Origin: Leishmania donovani
Lineage: Eukaryota > Euglenozoa > Kinetoplastea > Trypanosomatida > Trypanosomatidae
Length of the DNA stretch: 64,000 nt
Assembly: GCF_000227135.1 (NCBI RefSeq)
Contig: NC_018257.1
Location: 426,147 to 490,146, forward strand
Direction: 5' to 3'
The notes beneath the pieces were generated by a model. The model had not been told where the DNA came from, made no database searches, and saw only the letters and a list, made by a program, of their open reading frames with translations. This document shows, piece by piece, positions 8,801 through 19,000 of the stretch (the stretch's first letter is position 1; the number at the start of each line of letters is the position of its first letter). Both the position numbers and the translations under genes were made by a program.

Positions 8801-11800
8801 CTTCGATGACAGTCCCCTCTCTCGCAAGCTTCTGCTGACGATTGCGTCGGGAAGGCGGAGCACCAGCACTGGGAGCGCCTATGCAGTGAACGCACTGCTG
8901 CAGCTGGCCACGCACCTGCAGGCCTACCTTCAGGCTCGGCGCCGCCGCGCCCCGCACGAGCGGCACCGCAAACCTCAGCAGCCATCACCAGCATCATTGA
9001 GCAGCGTGACGAGGGAAGCAGCCGCAGTGGAGGAGGCAGTCACGCTTCCTCTCTGTCCAGCTGGTGCTTCGTCGTTAGCACAGTGGGTGCTACTCCTACA
9101 GAGTATCACCGCGGATAACAGGCGTCTCACACGCATCTGCAGCGCCTTCAAGCACCCGATCGAGGGTGGCCACAGCGTACTTCGTCGGGGCAGCGGTGGC
9201 GTTGCAAAGGATGCGTGCACGCGCGCTATCACGGCGGCGGAGCAGATCGCGCTCCAGTACAACTTCACGGGAACGCTGTTCCGCGCTCTGCAATCGCTGC
9301 TGTGCGACGCCGCAGCTGGGGTGCCGGCAGCCTTGCTGAGCTCCTGGCTTCTCTGCGATGCCGTAGCAGCCGCACTGATGCTGCCGACGCCAAGGGATGT
9401 GATCGCTTTGCTGTCTACGCGTTTCCAGGCAGCGCGCGCGCCGGAAGCCGGGGACGGTGATGCGGCGCATCTGCCCCCGTCGTGGATCCCGTCGCCTGCG
9501 CTCGTGTTCAGCTACCAGGCTGCTATCCAGTGGGCTAGTCGCGTTGGCGCTTCCTGGCTGACGGGTTCGTACGGTTCTGCTGCGCAGTCTCAGGTTGGCG
9601 CCTCTGACGGGACTCGAGGGCACGGCGGCCTGCCCTTGAAACACGGCTGTGCGGGTCTGGTGGAGGACATCTGCGCTGGCGCCTTGCGTGCCATGCAGGA
9701 GATGACGCCGAATGTGTCGCAGCGGACGCGGTGCCTGGCGGCGACGCTTGTGTCCGCGGTCGTGGACGCGTGCCCAGAAGAGCAGCTCGGCGTGCTGGAA
9801 GCCCGCGGTGCCGCGCTGTTTGCGGCGTCCGCCACGCTGCGGCGGCTCCCCTGCGTGAGCGGCCTTCAGTGTCGTCTGCTGCGCCGCGTGCGAAGCGCAG
9901 CCGTGCACGCGGCTACCTCCGGCGACGGATGGCTGGAGGAGAGCCTTACCTCCCTCCGACACGTCGTCGATCGTCTACAGGAGAATGCGCAGCTGTGGCC
10001 GAGCTCGGCAAAGAACGGAGGCCACAGCTCCCACCGCCGGCTTTCTCATCAGCCGCACGATGCCGCACAGGCTGTGAGAGAGCTGCAGAACTTCCAAGTG
10101 CTGGTATCCTTGCTAACGAGTCTGGTCTCTTGCACCGGCGCGACCAGAGCGGAAGGCGCCGCGCGCGCCTCTAGCCCAGCGGTGGAAGACGAGATGAGCA
10201 GCCCCCCGCATCGGCAGCTACTGCTCACCGACGCCCAGCGGCAGACTCTGTGCGCCGCGCTATGTGACGCGCTGCGTGTCCATCAGCTGCAGCCCACCGT
10301 CGTGCTTGCGCTGCGAATAATGGCCGACACCCACGAGGGCCGCCGTTGCATCCTCACCGAGATTGCCAGCACGGGCGATCCGCTGGGCCGCACTCTGTTT
10401 GGCCGCCTCCTGGCGCTGACGCTTCACATGCCGAGCCGCTGGGTAGGAGCGGACTCCGCGGCCGGGACCAGCTCGAGCAGCCGCGCCTTTTCGCCGACAT
10501 CAACGCCGCAAGATCGCCACCGCGCCCTCAAGTCTTCACCTTCGCAGCAGCGCTCGCCTTCCATCACAGGCGCAGGCGCCACGGCTGCCTCTTCGGCATC
10601 TCCGCCGCTGCGCTCCCCTCCCCGCAGCGAGGCCCCTCAGCCCGCCGACCGTGACATCGTTTGTGTTGCGGGCTGCGACGTATGCACAATGCTGTGTGGC
10701 TCGCGGTTGCAGGAGGGTGTTGGCGGCGCTAAACCCCTTGCAGATGCCGGGCCATCCTCTGCGCCGACAAGTACCGTTTTCCTTTCCGCGTTCGTGAAGC
10801 ATCGCGGCGTGGAGTTCCTCGCACGTGCGGTGGTGGAGAGCGATCGCGAGCTGCGGCGCCACGGGCGCGATCTCGCTGTGCCGCTGCACTGGCTACGCCT
10901 CGTGGCAGCGCTGTCATTGCACCGCTCCATAGCCAAGTCATTTGTGCAGCAATCCGACTTCTTCAGTGTCCTAATGGAGCTTGCCGGAACGCCAGCGTCG
11001 GCGCTGCATGCCCCCGCAGCCACTCTTGCCCTCCTCGCCATTCGCAACGTGTGCTTTTCCGATGGGCTGAAATCGACGCTCTGCCAGGACGCGCGGGTGT
11101 TGCTGACGCTGAAGGCGGCCGGCATGGGGATCACAGCAGTAAGCCAGCTGATCGAGTGGCGCCCGCCCCCATCGCCACCGCCGAACTCAAAGCGGCCACG
11201 CACCACAGCTCGACAAACAGCGACGGGCGGCGCGCCGCCTCCCACCTCTCGCGGTGGTGCTCGCCTGGAGGTGATGCTGCGCGAGGATGTCATCGATATG
11301 GAGAACAAGACGGAGGTCGACTGGGCGAAGCAGGCGTGCGTCTACGCTCGCGGCATGACGCGGCTCGGAGAGGAGCCGTTGCCCAACATAGAAGATTCTG
11401 CCTCCTGTGACGCAGCTGGCGACGTAGTGACAGCCGAGAGAAAGCCGCCAAGCGCTGCACTGGGCGGAGCGTCCGGCGCGGACCACGTTGCGGCCGCACC
11501 CCTGCCGCGCCGCTTGTTTGGGGACATCACGAATCACTCTCGCGCTGCTGATGTGGGCGGCTCTCTGCTCGAGATCGATGCCACTGTGAGTGGTGGCTCT
11601 CCTGCAAAGCAGGTCGGGGACAACATGCTTCCGGTGCTGGTGGCAGCAACTGACTCAGAGGCACATCTCCGCCGCTATCTGGCAGCCACCGCCATCGCCT
11701 CGCTGTGGTTTGACAACCAGCGTGGTCGCAGCGCCATCGCACGCGTGCTTGCCGCGACGCCGTGCTGGAGCATGGAGGACGTGCAAGCAGCAATCAGGGC

Positions 11801-11837
11801 TTCCGTTGCTTCCCCTATGGGTGCGCAGGTTTCGTGA
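5865..11837 (+). CDS. Very large conserved-looking protein with helical-repeat character
   Basis: 1990 residues, not assigned to a named family. Leu/Ala-rich amphipathic segments (for example about 20-190, 420-520, 640-720, 1100-1260, 1600-1730) alternate with low-complexity Ser/Pro/Ala/Arg linkers. This pattern is common in ARM/HEAT-type scaffold proteins, though I cannot count defined repeats. No signal peptide, obvious membrane segment or enzyme motif was seen. Near the C-terminus an RRLFG sequence (1882-1886) sits in a polar linker, followed by a last helical stretch. The frame is open 22 codons further upstream, but only from a GTG; the ATG at 5865 has an A-rich context (CAAAATG) and is preferred. 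The long open frame with strong third-position GC supports it as real; function is unknown. Confidence 0.85.
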   Translation: MPFPSAASFTQAKWLAFFAELTAKLTHHNALVVMEGAELLKRLLLSRVSIAAVLQQGDLLVRLLDAWRGCVLAEHPSKFLHHRDETNFAFPAPPSPSAAVALNDELSFVLAESISQCIDLMVSLHADGDPYYSLLVLARAGPMLEVLVDVIRMAPPQIYGITASLLQQLLALPLGRDSVGGADGARGEGTQRGFDKATLAQLRKSIPLQQHVRSLVEAIQGHGVLLQHAADTLAELLAGQQGPRRFAAIALFNQASKRLRKHQLRRGGASSAATSAPGSDAIPGMPPQSRCDARESTVDDSDLNVTITGAAPAHRASPSPSPSPGAVTPCALDDLERGLRSPAKRRHGGAAAPLGEAEEAGGAAAARGGVSLARDAARFPSPPAANPAADSDKPPAPPSPSHDISDMVDAEPQRLACAVPLTVAEEALRHLASSRSHDDFFAAFDWLWCLTVADAPVVGAALTPEMLRRSLGRYLTAAPRTRRDRILFTLLLLWIGHVHSVNALREETHSCVLEVSASALLPMLRTELAKDGERASSGQGRDNSSKQGISSLTVSAITPTNTNIAATTSATMLSTQETVGPLGYGDIGVDPMVAGLSLDPSSFRRGEGRDNGSYPSAIGSALLPYAAARKAQEAAVLLRPSIGVILLSFLLNIHAGAAVHAQRVWVSQGRVLEVAQMAVRRAQGCRSALLDTPTNIDGALSDEVYLEYALRSVRTDATTVAVLGCRLVAAVLGDELRWGAAARDSSTAKPAPTEKAQAEGNAAAASIQAELALSAQSLIPLLVDMAVNNPDVTAAQESGAASPVHHVPLNLRCSRYTSLGECSLVALDACLQYHAQAGHLRSRGDVPMSVSGFAIEDLVRVLPSLTCASQCSVHPPVRAVPYRLLLYVSQRLEEVLVVLRHMPSLASAAVSCVLDYGPRAAQWEAAAAAEWLTVLVDLLIGAETAKQTAAPSCEGKPPSPSQQRRRLPTAAELLNEYFHFDDSPLSRKLLLTIASGRRSTSTGSAYAVNALLQLATHLQAYLQARRRRAPHERHRKPQQPSPASLSSVTREAAAVEEAVTLPLCPAGASSLAQWVLLLQSITADNRRLTRICSAFKHPIEGGHSVLRRGSGGVAKDACTRAITAAEQIALQYNFTGTLFRALQSLLCDAAAGVPAALLSSWLLCDAVAAALMLPTPRDVIALLSTRFQAARAPEAGDGDAAHLPPSWIPSPALVFSYQAAIQWASRVGASWLTGSYGSAAQSQVGASDGTRGHGGLPLKHGCAGLVEDICAGALRAMQEMTPNVSQRTRCLAATLVSAVVDACPEEQLGVLEARGAALFAASATLRRLPCVSGLQCRLLRRVRSAAVHAATSGDGWLEESLTSLRHVVDRLQENAQLWPSSAKNGGHSSHRRLSHQPHDAAQAVRELQNFQVLVSLLTSLVSCTGATRAEGAARASSPAVEDEMSSPPHRQLLLTDAQRQTLCAALCDALRVHQLQPTVVLALRIMADTHEGRRCILTEIASTGDPLGRTLFGRLLALTLHMPSRWVGADSAAGTSSSSRAFSPTSTPQDRHRALKSSPSQQRSPSITGAGATAASSASPPLRSPPRSEAPQPADRDIVCVAGCDVCTMLCGSRLQEGVGGAKPLADAGPSSAPTSTVFLSAFVKHRGVEFLARAVVESDRELRRHGRDLAVPLHWLRLVAALSLHRSIAKSFVQQSDFFSVLMELAGTPASALHAPAATLALLAIRNVCFSDGLKSTLCQDARVLLTLKAAGMGITAVSQLIEWRPPPSPPPNSKRPRTTARQTATGGAPPPTSRGGARLEVMLREDVIDMENKTEVDWAKQACVYARGMTRLGEEPLPNIEDSASCDAAGDVVTAERKPPSAALGGASGADHVAAAPLPRRLFGDITNHSRAADVGGSLLEIDATVSGGSPAKQVGDNMLPVLVAATDSEAHLRRYLAATAIASLWFDNQRGRSAIARVLAATPCWSMEDVQAAIRASVASPMGAQVS

Positions 11838-12897
11838 GGTGCGCTTCAAGAGGCGGAGGCGGGGACTTTTCGAATCAGAGGTGGACGCCGGTGGCTGGCG
11901 GTGAAGTCGATGAGCTCCGCCATGTGACCTTCCACGCCCCAGCTGGCCCCCCATCCCCACCCCTCCCTCTCTGTGGACAGCGGCGACGGCACCGGCTCCA
12001 TTCTCAGACGAGCACATACACATCGTTTTGCACGGCTATCCGGTGCTGCGCCGCTGTCGTTTCTCTCTTTTTTGTGTGTGCGTGACCGCGCTTATCGAAT
12101 ATTCTGTATAGATGCACACGCACGCAGCGACGGACGTTACGGTTGTGGCGCCCTCATCTCCTTCGCCCTGTATGATGACGAAACCGATTTCTCTTGTATT
12201 AACTTGTCGTCGACCATCCTCCGTCGACATCTCGCATGTGCCCCGTCCCGCCCTCTCCTGCTGGGCCTCATCTTCTCACATGGTTTACGCGCCCGTGCGC
12301 GTGCGTGGGGGCCGCGGTGAGAGTGATGTGCACACAATCGCCGAAAGGGCACATGCGTGGGCTTTTCAACCCCTGCTGCGACTGCTACCAGTGCTGCGAG
12401 ATTCAGTGTACCTTCGGCCACGCGGCTAGTCTCTCCCCCCTCCCCTCCCCTGAAAAAAAACGAAAAAAGCGATTCGATCAAAATCTGCACGTGCGCCTTC
12501 CTTCAACTCCGCGAATCATCGCAGGAACGCGTTTGCTCGATCCCGCAGCCTCTCGGTGCGTCTCACGGTGATGCTCTCTGCTTCCTCCATTGAGGAGCAG
12601 ACGGAAGAGGGCTTAGGAAAAGGGTGTGACGATCCTCTTTCTGGACTTGTTCCACGTCAGACATAACCTGGTCACTATGTTCTCTGTGCATGTACAGACA
12701 CCCTCTTTCAGACTGGCGCGCCTTCCTTCGTCTTCGTCTCGTATCTCTTCTCGTGCAGCTTGTGCGTGCGTGCGCGTATGTCGGTGCAGGCGACTTATCA
12801 CCTCGTTTCTCACCTCATCTGACGCTGTCGTCACCCTGGGGATCCACATCCCCCCTCCCTCCTTCGCCCCACCAACTATTTCTCTATCTTCACGAAC
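11838..12897. other. Intergenic region
   Basis: About 1.1 kb with no supportable gene. Contains C/T-rich tracts, notably 12850-12890 just before the next gene's likely splice acceptor (AG at 12898-12899), and an oligo-A patch near 12452-12470. Confidence 0.55.
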
Positions 12898-12899
12898 AG
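12850..12899 (+). promoter_or_regulatory. Polypyrimidine tract and likely trans-splice acceptor of the HOOK-like gene
   Basis: Interrupted C/T tract ending in AACAG, with AG at 12898-12899, 61 bases before the ATG at 12961. A second AG lies at about 12921. Confidence 0.5.
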
Positions 12900-12960
12900 C
12901 GGCGCACATTGCCCCGGCGCAGCGGCACCTTTTTACTTTTCGTTGTTGTTGTACTCAACA

Positions 12961-15075
12961 ATGACGAGCCAAGAGCGCCAGGCAGCCGTGCTGGCGCTCG
13001 TGCGCCGACTGCTGCCGCTTGTCCAGCCGGACTTGCCAGTCCACAGCCCCACGCACTTTACGCAGCTCTGCGATGGCATTGCGCTGTTCGCGATGCTGCG
13101 GCTGGTGGCCCCCAACTCGTTCCCGTCCACATGCTCTGAATCCACCGAGGAGGGCGCGGTTGTCTCCTTGACGGGGCCGATGCTGGAGGAGGATGCGCAG
13201 CAGCGAAAGCACAACATGTGCGCGCTCCTCCGCGACATTCGCGCGTACGCTCAGGAAGCCATGCACACCACATCCTCAACGCCTGTCACGCAGGGACTCG
13301 ATCCGGCGGTGCTCGCTGGCTTGCCAGGGGCTGAAGATGACGGTTGTGCCGCAGCAGAAGCGGCGCAGCGGCAGCAACTCACGCAACTGGTTGGTGTCGC
13401 TGTCGCTCTTGTCGTGCTCAGTGGCGTGCCTGCTGTCTTGAGCGAGGTCAAGTCTCTGCCTCGGCAGGAGCAGGTGGTGTTGTCGGATTGGGTGAAGGAG
13501 ATAATGCGCGCCTACCAGTTGCAGCCCCGCCACCACGCCACCGCTGTATCTGAGCCGGGCCCGTCCGGCGTGTCGGCACATCTTCGCCAGACAGTGAGCC
13601 CGCAGCCTGCCAGCAGCGGGTTTGCGGCAGCCTCGCCGATGATCAGACGGGGCGCCACCGGCTTCTCCCCGTCGCCCCTGTCCCACCGTGGTGCCAGCTC
13701 GAACGCCGCCGCCGCGGGCGAGGAGGATGAGGGCTACTACCGCAACGCCACCTACCAACTACGACGGGAGCTAACCGAGGTGAAGGCGCAACTTGCCGCA
13801 TTGCAAGACGCCTACAAGGTGAGTAAGGAGGACAAGGAGATGGCGGAGGGCAAATATCGACTGCTGCTCGGCGACCAGGCAAAAATGTCACCCACGCTAG
13901 CTGCCACGTCCGCGGCGGCGGCAACAGAGGGCGGCGATAGCGAAGCCGGGGCCGGCGGCAGCAGTGATATCTTGTCTGTGTGGCAGCGGCGCTGTGCGCA
14001 GAAGGACGAGGCCATTGCCGCCCTAACGGCGCGTGTGGAGCAGCAGTCGACGCAGGTGACCGCGCTGAAAGAGGCGACAGCTGCCCACGAGATGGCACTG
14101 CAGGCGTTGCGCCGCCGCCTCAAGACAGCGGAAGAAGGTGTCATGGTGAAGTCAGAGGAGCGACGCGAGGCACTGCAGAAACTCGCGGTAGCGGAGGACA
14201 AGCTTGCTGCGCAGATGAAGGCGCGCGTAGAGCTGGAGACGCAGGTGGAGGAGCTGCAGTCGCGTTTGCTGGTGCTGGAGCTGGAGCAGGACCGGCTGCA
14301 TGGGCTCGGCAGCGATGATGCCGCCCAGCTCAACACCTCCTTCGCCTCCAACGGGTCGGTTGACCGCGTGCTGGCATTGGAGAACGAGCTGGATGAGGCC
14401 CGGCAGCAGCGCGACAGCCTGCAGCGGCAGGTTGGCATTCTGCAGCGCCAGGTAGCCGCCATGGTTGCTCCCGTCGCCGACGTGTCCACGGCCAACGATA
14501 CGTGGCGGGCTCAGCTGCGCCAGGTCGAGCGAGAGAGGGAGGACCTGCGGCAGCAGCTCACCACCGCCCTGGAGCGCGTCGGCGGACTTCAGCAGCAGCT
14601 GACGGCGAGCGGCGCCGCGGCTGCCGTGGTGGACGCCAGTGGTGTTGGCGCCGGCCAGGCTGGACCAGCCAGCGGCACTGCGAATGCTGACGCCAGCATT
14701 ATGAGCGTGGAGGAGGGCAGCGAGCTGGACATGGGGTTGCTTGACGAAGGCACTGACTCTCCGTGCGGGCGAGACACGGGTCTCACACCGTGCAGCAAAA
14801 CCCGCGAACCGGCGTGCCGTGAACAGGTCATTCTCTCCTCGCTTCTTCTCCAGTACAGCTACCGCAACCTCCTACTTCAGCAGCACCAGACTCTGCTCCA
14901 CAAGGATGCCATGGAAGCCGAGGCGGCGCGGCGACGGCAGGCGGAGGAGCACCTAGAGATGATGCGGCAGACGCCGACGTCGGTGCTGACGAAGCAGCGG
15001 CGGGATGTGGAGCAGGGATTACTGGAGACGGTGCTCTTGGGGGCAAAATTACGCATGATGCAAGTGGAGAGTTGA
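12961..15075 (+). CDS. HOOK-like protein: N-terminal HOOK domain and long coiled coil
   Basis: 704 residues. The first ~185 residues follow the pattern of the HOOK-family N-terminal domain (a divergent calponin-homology fold). There is an LCDGIALFAMLRLVAP helix near 35-50, an NMCALLRDIRAYAQEA helix near 87, and a long helix ending in DWVKEIMRAY near 180, equivalent to the last helices of HOOK/CCDC88 domains. After a Ser/Pro linker, residues from about 260 onward are heptad-rich (Leu, Glu, Arg, Gln) and predicted coiled coil, with breaks at Ala/Gly-rich linkers near 310 and 560. Known HOOK proteins link cargo such as endosomes to dynein; that role here is inference. The ATG at 12961 is the first in frame (an upstream TTG is not a start in this group). 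Confidence 0.75.
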   Translation: MTSQERQAAVLALVRRLLPLVQPDLPVHSPTHFTQLCDGIALFAMLRLVAPNSFPSTCSESTEEGAVVSLTGPMLEEDAQQRKHNMCALLRDIRAYAQEAMHTTSSTPVTQGLDPAVLAGLPGAEDDGCAAAEAAQRQQLTQLVGVAVALVVLSGVPAVLSEVKSLPRQEQVVLSDWVKEIMRAYQLQPRHHATAVSEPGPSGVSAHLRQTVSPQPASSGFAAASPMIRRGATGFSPSPLSHRGASSNAAAAGEEDEGYYRNATYQLRRELTEVKAQLAALQDAYKVSKEDKEMAEGKYRLLLGDQAKMSPTLAATSAAAATEGGDSEAGAGGSSDILSVWQRRCAQKDEAIAALTARVEQQSTQVTALKEATAAHEMALQALRRRLKTAEEGVMVKSEERREALQKLAVAEDKLAAQMKARVELETQVEELQSRLLVLELEQDRLHGLGSDDAAQLNTSFASNGSVDRVLALENELDEARQQRDSLQRQVGILQRQVAAMVAPVADVSTANDTWRAQLRQVEREREDLRQQLTTALERVGGLQQQLTASGAAAAVVDASGVGAGQAGPASGTANADASIMSVEEGSELDMGLLDEGTDSPCGRDTGLTPCSKTREPACREQVILSSLLLQYSYRNLLLQQHQTLLHKDAMEAEAARRRQAEEHLEMMRQTPTSVLTKQRRDVEQGLLETVLLGAKLRMMQVES

Positions 15076-15995
15076 TGCGCATGCGATGATGCACAGAGGA
15101 CCTTCTCTCTCCTCACTTCTTCCGCCCGCTCACGCATGTGTCTCTCTGTCTGTCTCTGCAGAATGCGAGGCGCCTATCGGCGAGAGCGCCTGCGGCGAAG
15201 GCGGCGTTGCGCGTATGTACATGTAAGGGTTAGGGGCGCAGGCCAACCAACACGCATGTGGAGAGAGAGGCGAAAGGCGAGAAGACGATGATGATGATGT
15301 ATTCTCACCTCTGTAAAGACGCATGAGGGATCTCCTCATGCGCCGCCGAAAAAAAAAAGAAGAAAAGCGACCTAGTATACGGGACAGATGCACAGGAGCC
15401 CAGAAGAGTCGAGCGCACAGGCTCGGCGCTGCGGTGTCGCTTCTGATGAACGCCTTCGTAAGTGTGCCACTCTCTGTACATGCGTGTAAGAGGGAGGCGC
15501 CAGGGAGAGGTTTCACCTGAGTTTGGTCCTCTGGCACCACCTCATCTCCTGCAGTTTCCTCAACGACGCAGGTGCGGATGCCGATCGCTCGTCCCACCAC
15601 TCCCTCTGTCGTAGCCTATAGGTGGATGCCTTGAGACCCGCTTCAGGCATAGCACCGCTTGCCGCGAGCATCTGTCCTCTTCGGTGTCCGCGTCTCTGCT
15701 CTTCTCTTCCCCTCTGTCGGACGTCTCATTCTCACTCCCCTCCTCCGCGGCCGCCCCGACCCTCGATGAAGCATATCTATGAGTGCCCGCATACTGGCAG
15801 GTGGCTGCTTCACGATCCTCTGCGCTATCGGGGGTGCCATCACAAGCCGTGCCCAAGCCGCCGCCCCCTCTTCTCTCCTCTCCACGCACGCGAAAGGGGA
15901 GGGGGTGGGGGCGCCTCATCCTTTGCCGTCTTTTTCGGTTTCTGCCCTTGCTGGCACAAACGCGTGCACCTTCACTCAAGCCTCCCTACCCCCAC
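15076..15995. other. Intergenic region and leader of VPS41
   Basis: About 920 bases. An in-frame ATG at 15779 would extend VPS41 by 83 residues of low-complexity sequence (His/Thr/Pro rich at the end, translating a CA-rich stretch), but the AG at 15996-15997 lies downstream of it. No separate gene seen. Confidence 0.55.
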
Positions 15996-15997
15996 AG
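15971..15997 (+). promoter_or_regulatory. Likely trans-splice acceptor of VPS41
   Basis: A pyrimidine-rich stretch (CCTCCCTACCCCCACAG) ends at an AG at 15996-15997, 30 bases before the ATG at 16028. Its position favours 16028 over the upstream in-frame ATG at 15779. Confidence 0.5.
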
Positions 15998-16027
15998 ATA
16001 CAGACACATACACATACCAACACCCAC

Positions 16028-19000
16028 ATGAAGCGCCACGACAGCAGCGGCGACGCCAGCGCGAGCCTGCCGCCTCTGTCGCCGTTGCCGGCGCCTGTGC
16101 AAGAAGTCGACCACGCGCACGACGGCAGCCGGACGAGCAGCAGCAGCACTCCTGCTTCTCACCACACACTTGAAAAGAGAGAGGCTACCGGCTGCGGCGG
16201 TACTCGGCATAGCTCCCCCGGTGGCGGCAAGAAGGCCGGCGACGATGGCGTAGACGGGACCGAGAACGACAGCTACACGAGTTACTACGAGTACGACAGC
16301 GGCTATGACGAGGAGAATAGTAGTTTCGCTGACAGCGACAACTGCCGTGGCAGCGGCAGCGTGGATGACGACCGATCCTCGACTGCGGCTTCTCTGCTAC
16401 CGCAGGAGGATCTCTTGCGATTTCTCAGCTACACACTTGCCGGGGCCGCGCTGGAGGATCACCGACTCATGGCAATGGAAGCGTTCCGCCACATCCTTGT
16501 GCTTGGCACGAACCAGGGAGCCGTCGCAGTCGTCGAGCCGTCCTCCGGAAAACTCAAGGAGGTGTACACGAACCATCACGAGCCGATCTGCGATGTGGAC
16601 TGCACCATCAACGAGCTCTACATAGCGGCATGCGACAAGGCCGGGCATGTCACGATTCAAAGCCGCCGTGATGTGAAGGACGTGTGGATGGCGGAGCTGA
16701 ACGGTCCGATCGAGTCTGTCGCCCTGCACCCGCTGTACCACAAGATGGACAGCTGTCCGATGGTGTGCGGCGGGTCGACCAAGGTACTCCTGCTCACCAA
16801 AGGTGTGCTGTGGAGCAACAGTCGGCGCGTCAGAACTCTGCAGGAGGGACGGGGGCGCATTCACAAGGTCCGCTGGTGCCACACGGCCGCGATCGACGTT
16901 GTCGCGTGGCTATCTGATGCGGAGATAACCCTCTACAACATGAAGAGCGGGGCCGTGGCGCGCCGCATTTCTTTGCCCGACCTCACAGCACAGAACGCCT
17001 TGTACCCACCGACGCTACGATGGGAGCAGAATTTGTCGAGGGACCCGACCGCAGCTGCCACTTCGACAGCCACGTTGCTGTGCGGATGGGGCGACGTAGT
17101 GCAAGAGGTCCGGCTGCACGCCGACCCTCACGCGCGTCGACTGAGCGGCGGGGGCCTTTTTGGTGTCGATCGGTCGCCTCGCTCCACCTTGTTGCAAGGC
17201 GGATGGCGAGGCACGTCCTCGTCGTCGTTTCCGCTGCGCGCGTCATCCGGCAGTGCTGCTCTGGCACCATCGCCATCGCTAACCACCGCGGCTGATGCGG
17301 CTGGGCGGTCACCGTGCGTTGTAGAGCTGCGCACGTCAAAGCCACTACGACCGAGCAGTACCTTGTTCCCTTACCGAGTCTGCGGCATTGCTCCCTATGG
17401 ACCGCAGCGGTACGTGGTGCTGGCAGGCATCGTCGAGGGCGACACGGAGGGGGTGCTGAAGGACTTGGAGGTGCGCGTGGTGGACCGCAACTCCTTGACC
17501 GATGTTTACCGTGGTCGCATGCCCATCCGCTTCATCCATCCATTGCAGCTTCACCTCACCTATCTCGAGCTTCTGCCGTCGCTCGCTGCGAAGCCGGCGT
17601 CTGCGGCGTCGCCGCCCCAGCTCGCCTTGCCAGCGGACCCGTTGGCACCGTCTCCCATGACGCAGTACTTCATCCTCTCCGTCGACACAATCGTGAAGGC
17701 GGTGCCGTCCGACGTTGATGACCACGTCGAGTTCCTGCTGCGCACAAGTCAGTTTGAGCGCGCCTACCGGTACGCCGCGGCACATGCGCGTCAGCTGCGG
17801 CGGCACGTCCTGGAGCACGTGGGACAGCAGTGGCTCATGCATCTCTTTCACAACCGTAGCACGGAGGAGGGGGCGCTGCTGAAGATTCTCGAGTTGCTCC
17901 CGGAGCTGATTCCACGTGACAACAGCGCTGCGTGGGAGCAGTGGATCTACCGCCTCGACACATGTGGTGAGTCGTGGCGGCTCATCGCGCTCCTGCCAGC
18001 CAGCACGGGTGCTTCCGCCGAGTACAGGGTGGCCAGCACGCCGGACATGCAGGAGGAGCAGGACGCGTATGCCGAGCACGCTGACGCCGCGGCCCGGTCC
18101 CTCCCTCGCCCAGTCGCCACCCTGCAGACGCCGATTCAGCGGGAGTACTACGATCTGGTGCTGCTGCGCTGCCTCCGCCACGACCCGAGCCTCTTCTTTG
18201 CCGCGTTACACAAGTTTCACACGCTCTTCAGCGTGCCTGTCGTACTCAAGGCGACGGAGGTGGTGTACCGAGAGCAGTGCGCCGCCGCCGCCTGGTGGGA
18301 GGGCGACGACAGTGACGAGGAGAAGAACGATAACGGAGACCAGCATGGACAAACAAGAAATACGACGGCGTCTAACGCGAGCCCTACACTCAGCACCGCC
18401 TCCGCTGACCAAAGTGGCGTGCCGTCGGTGGCACCAGCTTCTCCTCCACCGACTACTCCGCAAGGCACTTTGGAGGAGACGAGCGCCTCAAGGGCAGTCT
18501 CGCATCCATCTCCGGTGACCACGGCAGGTGCCGGCGCTACGTCTGCCCCGTCGATGAGCCGAACATCGCGGTGGTCATTGGTGGCCAGCTACGGCTTCCT
18601 TCTCCGATGCGCACGCCGGCACGAAGAGGCGCTGCAAGTGCTACTGCACTTGCCTGCCTCTCCACGCAGCGACCGTGAAGTGTTTGGCCTCATCCGTGAC
18701 CAGCAGCTTTTCCACAAGGCGCGCGAGCTGCTTCCCGAATTGCTGCACAGAAGGGAAGACGCTACCTTGCAGCTGCTCATGGAGCACGTGGTAGGAGCGT
18801 CAGGCCGTAACGGCGTAACAGACGGCGGTGACGCGGCCCTGGCCTTCCAAGTTGTCGTCGCAGAAACTGATGGCACCGCTCCATCTTCGCCGTCGCTGGA
18901 TGCGCTGCAGTACGGCTCTGCACAGGACCCACTCTGCACCGAGTCCGTCATCAGCCGCCTCGAGAAGAGCGATCGACTGCACCTGCTGCGCTATCTAAAC

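Noticed and set aside
15779..16027. Upstream in-frame ATG adding 83 residues to VPS41
   Set aside because: The extension is low complexity, translates a CA-rich stretch, and lies before the best AG acceptor at 15997.
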